A stretch of 64,000 bases of DNA, from positions 1 to 64,000 of the forward strand of contig JALVVL010000012.1 in the NCBI GenBank assembly GCA_027023425.1. Reading direction: 5' to 3'. This document shows positions 41,201 through 48,653 of the stretch, piece after piece. Origin of the DNA: Anaerolineales bacterium. Its GTDB lineage: Bacteria; Chloroflexota; Anaerolineae; Anaerolineales; DRMV01. The notes beneath the pieces were generated by a model. The model was not told the origin of the DNA, ran no database searches, and was given only the letters and a program-made list of their open reading frames with translations. Both the position numbers and the translations under genes were made by a program. Numbering within the stretch: position 1 is the first letter of the stretch; every line of letters starts with the position of its first letter.

Positions 41201-42848
41201 GCTTGTCAAACAGACTAAGTACGATAGTGGTAGGTTTTGGGAAAATCACTTCACTTAGCGCGAGCGCTATGTCGTTGTAGGTGGTCGCGGCGTTGAATTT
41301 CGCTGTTGCTTGGTATAGGGCTGTTGTTTCTTCGGTGCGCTTCTTGATATCTTCCAGCGAGCGTAGGTTTTGAATTGCAATGCCTGCTTGGCTCACAAGC
41401 GCCCAAATGAATTGCCTTTGGGCTTCCGAGAATTCCACAGATTCGTCGTAAATAATGTTGATAAGCCCAAACCATTGGCCAGTTATGTAAAGGGGCATGA
41501 AAACAGTGGCCTTGGCTTTTAGAATTTCAAGGTAAATGTAGCGAATTTGGGGATTTACTCTGTCCCATTCTTCTATTTTAGAGATAAAGCGTCCTTCCCG
41601 CATTTCGGTGAGATAGGGGAAATCCGGAAGCGGGAATTTCTGGCTTGCTACTTGCTGAAGAACCTCTGGGTCTAATTCGCTATTTTCTATATTGGCCCAG
41701 TATGCTAAGGGTTTTATCCATTGAGGGGGAGGGGCCCCCTCAACCCAAGGCTTTGAAAAAGCACCTAAGGCAATTATGCGGGCATGTTCGCCGAGGTGTT
41801 TATGCAGGGTTTCAAGAATTTCTTCGTAGGAGGTGGCGGCGTTGAAGGCCGCGGTTGCTTCATACAGCGCCCGTGTGGTTTCAAGCGCTCGTGTGGTTTG
41901 CTGAAAGAGGCTGGCGTTTGCCACTGCCGAGGCTACTTGGTTGGCTAACGTGGAAAGCAAACGCTTTTCGTGTTCGCTTGCTTTGTGGGGCTCTCGGCGG
42001 AAAATACACAATGTGCCGAATTTTTGCTCTTGGTATATCAGCGGCACGCCTATATAAGACCTTAGGCCAAATTCAATGGGACTTTTGCCAACTTCTGGGT
42101 GCTCCGGCGGAGGGGATAGTAGGTCGTCTATGGTGAAAACGTCTTCTTTTGTATAAGTCACCCCACAGCAACTTGTGTCTATGGGCACGCCGCCGGATTG
42201 TTTTATTTTTTCCACCATCTTCGGGGGTAGATTCCAGTGGGCGGCGAGCGCGAGTTGTTCGCTGTTTCCTTCTATTGTTTGGGTTATGAGGGCGGCGTCA
42301 ATGTTCAGGATTTCGCGGACGCGCAACAACGCTTCTTGGTAGATGCGGTCAATTTCCAGTGTTTGGCTTACTGCGAGTGCGAGCCTATGTAGTGTTTCCA
42401 ATTCGGCGGCACGGCGCTGTGCTGATTGGAATAGTTGAGCGTTTTCAAGCGCCAGCGCTAATTGTTCCGCTACTTGTTCTGCAAGGCGGCGGTCATCTTC
42501 GCTCCAACGGCGGCCCGGGGTAGGGTCAACTGCTTCCAGCAGGCCAGTGCTGTTCATCACTTTTAGCGGCAGGGCGGCTACGGCGCCGTTTTGCCCTTGC
42601 TCATAAATTGGGGTGCCGCGGCGCAATGCTTTGCTTCCTGCCGGTGTGAGGGGCGCGACGGCGGGGGCAATAGCGCCGCCTTTGGAAGCGATGCCGCGCG
42701 GCAGTTCGGCTTCGGCAAGCACCGCGGGCGCCTCTTCAACTGGCGGGAGAGGCGCCGATTCGGGTTCTTCCAGCGGCGTTGTCGCTTCTGTTTCCAATTC
42801 TTGGAAGAGAATGTCAATACGCTTTTCTAACTTTTTCTTCTTGGACAT
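38250..42848 (-). CDS. Soluble hybrid histidine kinase with five GAF domains and two receivers
   Basis: A 1,532-residue protein without TM segments. In order: charged Pro-rich N-terminus (1-75), half-GAF (75-140), GAF1 (150-320), three mutually similar GAF2-4 (325-500, 505-685, 690-865), GAF5 (880-1030), HisKA with NMSHELRTPLN (His near 1055), HATPase with LLNLISNAAKF, VEDTGPGIA and TGLGLSI, then two receivers (1280-1395, 1400-1520). REC1 keeps an Asp in IAFLDLLLG; REC2 has IIDLNIPEE but lacks the acidic pair. The ATG at 42848 overlaps parA by 35 nt. It is the only kinase in the operon and presumably serves the kinase-less sensors upstream. Confidence 0.88.
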   Translation of the reverse strand: MSKKKKLEKRIDILFQELETEATTPLEEPESAPLPPVEEAPAVLAEAELPRGIASKGGAIAPAVAPLTPAGSKALRRGTPIYEQGQNGAVAALPLKVMNSTGLLEAVDPTPGRRWSEDDRRLAEQVAEQLALALENAQLFQSAQRRAAELETLHRLALAVSQTLEIDRIYQEALLRVREILNIDAALITQTIEGNSEQLALAAHWNLPPKMVEKIKQSGGVPIDTSCCGVTYTKEDVFTIDDLLSPPPEHPEVGKSPIEFGLRSYIGVPLIYQEQKFGTLCIFRREPHKASEHEKRLLSTLANQVASAVANASLFQQTTRALETTRALYEATAAFNAATSYEEILETLHKHLGEHARIIALGAFSKPWVEGAPPPQWIKPLAYWANIENSELDPEVLQQVASQKFPLPDFPYLTEMREGRFISKIEEWDRVNPQIRYIYLEILKAKATVFMPLYITGQWFGLINIIYDESVEFSEAQRQFIWALVSQAGIAIQNLRSLEDIKKRTEETTALYQATAKFNAATTYNDIALALSEVIFPKPTTIVLSLFDKPFVKGKQEPTTIEPVAYWSAKPIPRETLRELSGPYPIDVFPVVRTLSPETPSIIPNANATKNINWSETARKIYTEILKAKASATFPLETGGRRIGVVNIFYDHPTEFDEETIQRIKTITSQASVAVETIRSVELIQRHSKETETLYRIAASLNAVTSYEGILDILRNQTPLGEKATNISLNLYERPWIEENDPPEWVEVKARWSKLPKEAVRNHYPFKEFQTSRLLYNNEPLVITDIQHDPRLDEKTRHLYAEVFRAKSTIFFPIMVAGQRIGYVNAIYGERREFTEDELRLLETATAQAAVALQNLQRYETAQRYAEELEIASVTASEIAANSQEMEKLLTTAVELIRERFGFYHASVFLIDESGEYAVVRASTGEAGREMLRRGHRLRVGSASTVGQAAARREPVIINDTTKSEIHHPNPLLPETRAEAALPLIAGERLIGVLDVQSTKRGAFTSESTRMLTLLATQLAIALENAQTYELERQALEELRRADELKSQFLANMSHELRTPLNSIIGFSRVILKGIDGPINDMQREDLTSIYNAGQHLLGLINDILDLSKIEAGKMELAFEEVDIGDLINSVMSTAVGLVKDKPIKLIKEIEPNLPLIQADPIRIRQVLLNLISNAAKFTEEGHIKVFARKQQGPHGYEEVLIGVEDTGPGIAQEDLQKLFKPFSQVDASLTRKTGGTGLGLSISRNLVEMHGGRIWVESELGKGSTFYFTVPVIRTAAEQTPIVVTIEDKPSIVTLYQQKLIPAGYRVVPVYDPKIAAARVQEMKPTIAFLDLLLGNKEGWNVLTEIKTKPESASVPIVATSSEPKTNKTVVLSLIEYLPYPTPKEFAEQTFKRLNQIQRLNKVLILGGESGYDYQLYDLLTSMFPAETRVLNKCPEMPEAIQEMKPDAVIIDLNIPEEGCTPTLVALQEMPVEERPVLAIQAPFASPLSTKFLDAISNLLQQRGKAAKITIEEIAPLLEKCVLKERGLASE

Positions 42849-43611
42849 AGGCGGCCAGTTCCTTAGCCAATTCGCGATATTGCATGGCGCTGCGGGTTTT
42901 TGGAGCAAAATGGGTTATTGGCAGTCCGATGATTGCGCTTTCGCGGAGTTTTGTGTCGGTTTCTATGACGGTTTTGCAAAGCCCGTTGCCGAAAGTGGCT
43001 TCTAATCGGGCGCGAATGATGGCGTGTGCGCGGTTACGACGCCTGAACATCGTTATGAGAATTCGGTAGGCGAGGTGGGGATTTGTGCCTCGGCGCACCG
43101 TTTCTACCATTTGAAGGGTGGTTTTCAGAGCGTAGGCGGAAAAGTACTCCGCTTGGGTGGGCAGGAGTGCGAGGTCGGCGGCGGTGAGGGCGTTGCCGGT
43201 GAGCGCTCCCAGCGAGGGCGGTGAATCTATGATCACATAATCGTAATCTTGGCATTTTGGCGAATCCAGTGCTTTGCGAAGTGCGCCGTATTGGCTGGGG
43301 CGCCCCGCAAAGTACCGTTCTGTTAGCCGTAGTGTGAGGCTGGCAGGGATGAGGTCTATATTTTGTACTTTGGTGGGGTAAGCAGCATTTTGGGCAGGCA
43401 GGCCTTTCAAAAGCACATCTGCCGCTGTGAGATTGGCGCTGTTGCCGTTGGTTTGGAAACCAATGCCCAACGTAAGGTTGCCTTGTGGGTCAAGGTCAAC
43501 CAACAGCACTCGCTTGCCTTGTTCGGCGAATGCCCCTGCAAGGCCTAAGGCGGTGGTGGTTTTGGCTATGCCGCCTTTTTGACCGGTTACCGAAATTGTG
43601 AAGCGCGCCAT
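42814..43611 (-). CDS. ParA/Soj/MinD-family ATPase
   Basis: A 265-residue P-loop ATPase. The deviant Walker A TGQKGGIAKTTT is at 9-20, with DLDPQGNLTLG as switch/Walker A' region and DYVIIDSPPSLGALTGNAL as Walker B. Both signature lysines (K12, K17) are present. A C-terminal basic patch (RRNRAHAIIRARLEA) could bind DNA. No ParB or parS is nearby. Its position between kinase-less sensors and the hybrid kinase suggests the orphan ParA type that positions protein clusters such as chemosensory arrays. Its 3' end overlaps the kinase gene by 35 nt. Confidence 0.92.
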   Translation of the reverse strand: MARFTISVTGQKGGIAKTTTALGLAGAFAEQGKRVLLVDLDPQGNLTLGIGFQTNGNSANLTAADVLLKGLPAQNAAYPTKVQNIDLIPASLTLRLTERYFAGRPSQYGALRKALDSPKCQDYDYVIIDSPPSLGALTGNALTAADLALLPTQAEYFSAYALKTTLQMVETVRRGTNPHLAYRILITMFRRRNRAHAIIRARLEATFGNGLCKTVIETDTKLRESAIIGLPITHFAPKTRSAMQYRELAKELAAYVQEEKVRKAY

Positions 43612-43625
43612 TTTGTAAGTCCTTG

Positions 43626-46600
43626 CTATTCGTTTTGGGCGTTGTCGGTTTCAAGCAGAATTTGGGTGGTTTGGGCGTTGAGAGCGCGCCGCATTTCTTC
43701 TACGGCGGTTTGGATAATCACCATCGGGTCGTTTGTGGCGCGCAATTTTGCCGTGATTTCGGCGAGTAAGTGTTCGCGCTCGGCAGTGCGTACTGCCTGT
43801 TTGAACAGCCGCGCCACTTCTATTGAGGTGGCTATTTGGTGGGCTATTTGTTCCAACAGCCTTAGGTCGTTTTCTGTTATTTCGCGCTCGGGGTCTTCAA
43901 TATCCAAGCCAAGCACGCCGATGATTTCCTCGCGCGCCAGCAGCGGCACCATAATTACTTGAGACGCCCCTCGCTGCTTTATCAGCGGTAGCATTGCTTC
44001 CAGACGGGCATCGTGAAGTGTGTCGCGGGAGACCACTGGTTTCTTTGTGTGGATCAACTCTTGTATCAAAGGCATGTCCGTGGGGACTTTTGTACCTATC
44101 ACATCAATTTTAGGTGCATCTGGCGCTGTAGTAGAAGCGGTGATTGTGCCGAATTTACCGTCTTCGTCAAAGAGAATAACGCCGCAGTGTAGCAGGTCAA
44201 GTTTTTCTTGCACTTTGCTGGTCAGAAGTTGTAGCAAAGCGTCTAAATCTACTTCTGAAGCGGCGGCCGAAGTGATTTCGTAAAGTGTTTCAAGTTCTTC
44301 GGAACGCTGGCGGACTTGTTCAAGTAGGCCAATGTTTGCCAGAATAGCGGCAAGGCTGTTTGCCAGCGTGACAAGCATTTCTCTTTCTGCTTCTCCGTAG
44401 GCATTTGGGGAGGGGCTTTCTACGTCCAGCACTCCCAGTAGCCTGCCGCGGTATATCAGCGGTACAGCAATTTGCGTATGTGCGTTTGCCGAGAGTGTGC
44501 CTTCAAGCGTGGTGTTGGGATCGCTGATGGTGATAGGCTCTCCGGTTGCGGCGGCTTTGCCCACTGCCCCTTCGCCCAAGTGGATCTGGGCGTTTTGCGC
44601 TTCTGGCGGGATGGAAACTTCGTTGCCTGCAAGCGCCGCTACTTGCAACACTTCTCCGCCTTGCTCGGGTTTTAGGAAGGCCACCATGCTTTCTGGCATA
44701 GAATTGGCAAGCATTTCGGTGGTGTGGCGTATGGCGTCTTCAATGGAAATTGCCGACGCCGCGGCTGTGGTGATGTGGTGTAGGGCGCGATGGTGTTCAA
44801 TGTGGCGCTGAGTTTCGGCAAACAGTTGGGCGTTGATTACCGCCACTGCCAACTGGTCAGTCATTATTTGCAGAATGCGCACATCATCTTCGGTAAAGGC
44901 GTTTGTAATTTCGGACTGGATGTCCAAAACGCCAATCACTTCGTCGCCCGCTTTGAGGGGAACGCCCATTTCTGAGCGTGTGTTGGGCAGTAGAGGGTTG
45001 AAGTGGTGAATGTCGCTTTTGGAGACGTCGTTTACCACCACCGGTTTGCCCTTTGCTGCGGTTTGCCCCACGATAGAGGCAGAGCCAATGGCAAGTTTAT
45101 GGCCGCGCGCGAGCATCTGCTTGCCTGCTTCTCCAGTGGATGCCCGCACTACCATGTAATGCCCCGTGTCATCCAGCAAGAAAATTGAGGCGTGGTAGAA
45201 CTGGAAGCGTTCGCGAACGAGATTTACGGCCTGCTCAAGCAGGTCTTCCAGAGCAAGGGTGCTGTTGGCTTCTCGGGCGATTTCGGCAGCGATTTGTAGT
45301 TGAGCGGCGCGGTGTTGGGCTTCGGCGTAAAGGCGGGCTCCTTCCAGCGCGAGGCCTACGCGTTCAGTGAGGCGCTGGAGCAAACGTTTTTCGTTTGCAT
45401 TCCAAGGCGTTGCTTTGGTGAGGCGCGCTTTTGCGACTGTGATGCCGCGCACTTTTATTGGCATGTGCAGTGTGCGCTCGTCGGTTTGCTGCGGCTGGGG
45501 TTTAGAGTCTTTGGGAGTGGTGCTTTTTTCTACAGTGGTTGTGGGGAGCATCTCGCCGTTTTCCAGCAAGCGATAGCCGACGACGCGGCGGCGGCTCAGG
45601 TATGCCTGCCAGCCTTGTTCGCTTAGCTGGGCGTAGGCCCGCCGCGAGGCTTCAAGTGCTTCTTGTGTTTCTTGCAACAGACGCAGGTTTTGAAGTGCCA
45701 CCGCTAACTGGTCGGCCACCGTTTGGAGCGCCGTTACGTCCTCGGGCGGAAAAGCATTTTCTCGGCGGCATTGGATGTCAATGGCGCCAAGGATTTCACT
45801 GCCCGCTTTGATGGGCAATGCAATGGCCGAGCCGCTTTCGGGCAGTAGGTGTTTGTATGAACTCCGCACTGCCGCGGGGATGTTTTCTGCTATTTGCGGC
45901 CTTCCGCTACCGATTGTGCGCCCGACAAGTCCTTCCAAGCCAACGGCTACCCGTATGTTTTTGTGCTGTAGTTCATTGGCTAAATCGGGGTCTTGGTTGT
46001 AAACTGCTTTTAGTTCGGCGTATTCTTTGTCGGGGCTTGTTAGGAATATGCCTACATGATAGTAGCCGTAGCGCTGGGAGATAAGGCGCGCCGCCATAGG
46101 CAGTAGTCGGTTTATGTTTCTCTCGGTTGCTACCGCACGGCTGACTTCGGTTGCCGTTTGTAATTGGGCAGTGCGCCTTTGGAGCGCGCGCGTCCGCTCC
46201 TCTACTTGGGCGTTCAGGCGCGCCCGGGCTTCTTGCACGCGGGTGAGTAGTTGTTGGAACGCACGGGCAAGTTCTCCGATTTCATCTTCGCGTTCAAGGG
46301 GAAGGGAAACGTCCGTTTCGCCCCTCGCCACTCTTTTTATGGTTTTGGTGAAATCGGTGATGGGCACAATAATTTGTTTATTGATGCTATAGAATGAGCC
46401 CCACCCGAGCAAAAGCCATATTGCCATTATCACTATCAAGAAATGGATTAGCCTGTTGAGGCTTTTATCCATCTTGCGTTGGATGCTTAATTGCACCCGC
46501 GAAGAGTGCGAAAGGGCTATTTTCAGATTTGTTTCCAGTAGGTTTTGCCGTTTGGTGAGCAGGTCGTAGCGGGTTTTTAGACTTGCTTCGCTTGCCGTGG

Positions 46601-47030
46601 GATCGCGGCTGATTTTTAGGATGTCTCGCGAGATTGCTATGAAAGCATCCACTATGTGCAAGGCTTGCTTTGCCTTTGCAGCCAAAATTGGTTCAGAATC
46701 GTCCAACTCTTTTAGGTCTTGAGCGAGTGCTTGGCGATCTCCTTGAAGCGCGGTAAGCGGTACTACAATGGCCGAGGCGGTTTTGGAGTAGGTGGGATTT
46801 TGCAGTTCTTTGAAGGCGGTGAGCAATTGGTTGCCGTGCACAGCCGAAGAGGATAAGTCTATGGTGAGTTTTGTTATGACCCTGTGTTGGTTGTAGAGGT
46901 TGAAAATTTCCGCTGCTTGGTAGGCAACGAAAGCAATGGCTACGATACTGACCAGCATGAACAGCATCGCTGTGCGGCTTAGCGCTTGTTTGAGGGTTCT
47001 ATGCCTGATTCGCAGTTGTATCTTTGTCAT
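43626..47030 (-). CDS. Membrane sensor with HAMP and multiple GAF domains, no kinase domain
   Basis: A 1,134-residue protein. TM1 lies at about 18-38, a helical extracellular domain at about 40-195 (4-helix-bundle type), and TM2 at about 195-215. HAMP plus coiled coil (about 215-285) follow. Then come GAF-a (about 290-455), a half-GAF (about 460-570), GAF-b (about 585-740), GAF-c (about 750-905), GAF-d (about 915-1080) and a short tail. No HisKA, HATPase, GGDEF or MCP signalling domain is present. GAF-b is the same subtype (FYHASIFLLDDTGHYMVVRASTGEAG) found in its neighbours. It starts 6 nt after the 538-residue gene. Confidence 0.86.
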   Translation of the reverse strand: MTKIQLRIRHRTLKQALSRTAMLFMLVSIVAIAFVAYQAAEIFNLYNQHRVITKLTIDLSSSAVHGNQLLTAFKELQNPTYSKTASAIVVPLTALQGDRQALAQDLKELDDSEPILAAKAKQALHIVDAFIAISRDILKISRDPTASEASLKTRYDLLTKRQNLLETNLKIALSHSSRVQLSIQRKMDKSLNRLIHFLIVIMAIWLLLGWGSFYSINKQIIVPITDFTKTIKRVARGETDVSLPLEREDEIGELARAFQQLLTRVQEARARLNAQVEERTRALQRRTAQLQTATEVSRAVATERNINRLLPMAARLISQRYGYYHVGIFLTSPDKEYAELKAVYNQDPDLANELQHKNIRVAVGLEGLVGRTIGSGRPQIAENIPAAVRSSYKHLLPESGSAIALPIKAGSEILGAIDIQCRRENAFPPEDVTALQTVADQLAVALQNLRLLQETQEALEASRRAYAQLSEQGWQAYLSRRRVVGYRLLENGEMLPTTTVEKSTTPKDSKPQPQQTDERTLHMPIKVRGITVAKARLTKATPWNANEKRLLQRLTERVGLALEGARLYAEAQHRAAQLQIAAEIAREANSTLALEDLLEQAVNLVRERFQFYHASIFLLDDTGHYMVVRASTGEAGKQMLARGHKLAIGSASIVGQTAAKGKPVVVNDVSKSDIHHFNPLLPNTRSEMGVPLKAGDEVIGVLDIQSEITNAFTEDDVRILQIMTDQLAVAVINAQLFAETQRHIEHHRALHHITTAAASAISIEDAIRHTTEMLANSMPESMVAFLKPEQGGEVLQVAALAGNEVSIPPEAQNAQIHLGEGAVGKAAATGEPITISDPNTTLEGTLSANAHTQIAVPLIYRGRLLGVLDVESPSPNAYGEAEREMLVTLANSLAAILANIGLLEQVRQRSEELETLYEITSAAASEVDLDALLQLLTSKVQEKLDLLHCGVILFDEDGKFGTITASTTAPDAPKIDVIGTKVPTDMPLIQELIHTKKPVVSRDTLHDARLEAMLPLIKQRGASQVIMVPLLAREEIIGVLGLDIEDPEREITENDLRLLEQIAHQIATSIEVARLFKQAVRTAEREHLLAEITAKLRATNDPMVIIQTAVEEMRRALNAQTTQILLETDNAQNE

Positions 47031-47036
47031 GGCTGT

Positions 47037-48653
47037 TTACTCTGTTTCGCCGGCGGTGAGCACAATTTCGGCCTGAGTTAGCCCTAATACGTTTTGGAGT
47101 TGCTTTAGGGCGGTTTTTAGCATTTCATCCATATCCAAGGTGGCAGAAATTTCGCCGCTGATTTGGCTCACAACCTTTTCCATCTCGGCGGTGCGCCGGG
47201 TTTCTTCCATCAATTGCAGGTTTTCAAGTGCGAGGGCGATTTGGGTGGCGGCCTGCCGTGCCATTTCCTCTTCGTCGCTTGCCCATGGCTCGTCTTTTTC
47301 AAGCACCAGTTCACCGATTTCTTCATTGTAAATTTCTATTGGCACGCGCAAGCGATATTTGTTGCTTGTTCCGTTAGTTGATGGGGATGTGGAAACCGAT
47401 GCCTCAAGTGTGCTGGGCAGGTTTGCCCATATATCGCCCATAATTTGGCGCCGTGCAGCCACTATTTCCTCCAGCGCTTGTTGCGTTTGCTGGAATAGGT
47501 ATGCGTTGTGCAGTGCCGTAGCGAGGTTATCGGCAATACTTTGTAGCACTTTGAGGTCGTTTTCGTCAAATGCACGAGGCTTGTCGGATTGGATGGTCAT
47601 TGCACCTAACACTTCACCGCGGCTTATCAGTGGAAGCGCCAGTTCGGTGCGGGTTAGGGGCAGGTGCGGGTTTGCGAAACGCACGGCGTCTTCACCCACG
47701 TCCATTGCGATGCGCGGCTTGCGGTTGCTTATTGCCCAACCAATCATTGAAGAGCCGCCCACAGCCAAGCGGTGGCCTTCGGCGAGCATTTTGCGCCCGG
47801 CTTCGCCGGTGCCGGCGCGCAATACGGCATATTCACCTCTTTCGTCAAGCAGGAATACGCCTGCGTAGTAAAGGTGAAAGCGTTTCTGCACCAAGTCCAC
47901 AACCGTTTGGATGAGTTCGTCCGGGTCAAGGATGGTGTTGAGCGCTCTGTTGATTTCGGCAGCGGTGTTGATTTGGTCCAAGCGTTTTTTCAAGAGGGCG
48001 CTTTGTTGTTCCAACCTGAGGCGTTCATATTCAAGGGCGTTGCTCAGGGCGTGGCTTTCTTCAAGTGCGTTGCCGATTGACCTGAGCAGGAACCAAATGC
48101 CGCCGTCTATGGTGGCGGTGACTGCGGCAAGTGTTAGCCCTTCACGCACCCAGATGTTGTAGGGCATGGGGGGCACTCCGATAGTGCTTTTGTATGCAAG
48201 TAGTTTGTGGGTGAGTGCATAGCCGAGCCCAAAGTGCATCCCAAGAGCAAGTGCGGCGTTGATGAGAATTTGCTGTGGGGGAAGTAGCATTGCCGCCAAG
48301 GCAACGGCGGTCAATATCCAGACGCGCGCGTCGCCGTATAGGCCGCTGTGGGTGTAGGCGATAAAGCCCACCACATACAAAATGCCCAAAATCACCCATG
48401 TTCGTATCTGATAAGAATAGGGAAACCGTCGGACAATGGCGTTCGCTATCGCCAAAAGCGTGGCGAAAATGAATATGGCGGCGAGCCCTTTGTTGCCTAA
48501 CCGGTATGCTGCCAAGGCGTTTGGAATTGCCACCGGAATGGCCGCCAGTGCAACTATCACGGCCACAATGTTCAATAGCCGCGTGCGGAATCGGAGGGTT
48601 TGCCCTCCCGATTCTTGCATTTTTTCTGGCTTTACGTCGGGAGTGTTCATCAT
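47037..48653 (-). CDS. Polytopic membrane sensor with a GAF domain, no kinase domain
   Basis: A 538-residue protein. Six or seven TM helices lie in about 25-200 (RLLNIVAVIVALAAIPVAI..., WVILGILYVVGFIAYTHSGLYGD). A coiled coil follows, then a GAF domain at about 235-395 (YYAGVFLLDERGEYAVLRAGTGEAG), a half-GAF at about 400-490 and a short C-terminal tail like that of its neighbours. No kinase or output domain. The start overlaps the previous stop as ATGA. The TM block may sense a membrane or small hydrophobic signal. Confidence 0.84.
   Translation of the reverse strand: MMNTPDVKPEKMQESGGQTLRFRTRLLNIVAVIVALAAIPVAIPNALAAYRLGNKGLAAIFIFATLLAIANAIVRRFPYSYQIRTWVILGILYVVGFIAYTHSGLYGDARVWILTAVALAAMLLPPQQILINAALALGMHFGLGYALTHKLLAYKSTIGVPPMPYNIWVREGLTLAAVTATIDGGIWFLLRSIGNALEESHALSNALEYERLRLEQQSALLKKRLDQINTAAEINRALNTILDPDELIQTVVDLVQKRFHLYYAGVFLLDERGEYAVLRAGTGEAGRKMLAEGHRLAVGGSSMIGWAISNRKPRIAMDVGEDAVRFANPHLPLTRTELALPLISRGEVLGAMTIQSDKPRAFDENDLKVLQSIADNLATALHNAYLFQQTQQALEEIVAARRQIMGDIWANLPSTLEASVSTSPSTNGTSNKYRLRVPIEIYNEEIGELVLEKDEPWASDEEEMARQAATQIALALENLQLMEETRRTAEMEKVVSQISGEISATLDMDEMLKTALKQLQNVLGLTQAEIVLTAGETE

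Noticed and set aside
38250-42908. Longer start for the hybrid kinase at 42908
   Set aside because: The extra residues lie inside the parA frame and are unrelated to the charged N-terminus; the ATG at 42848 begins the lysine-rich start MSKKKK.
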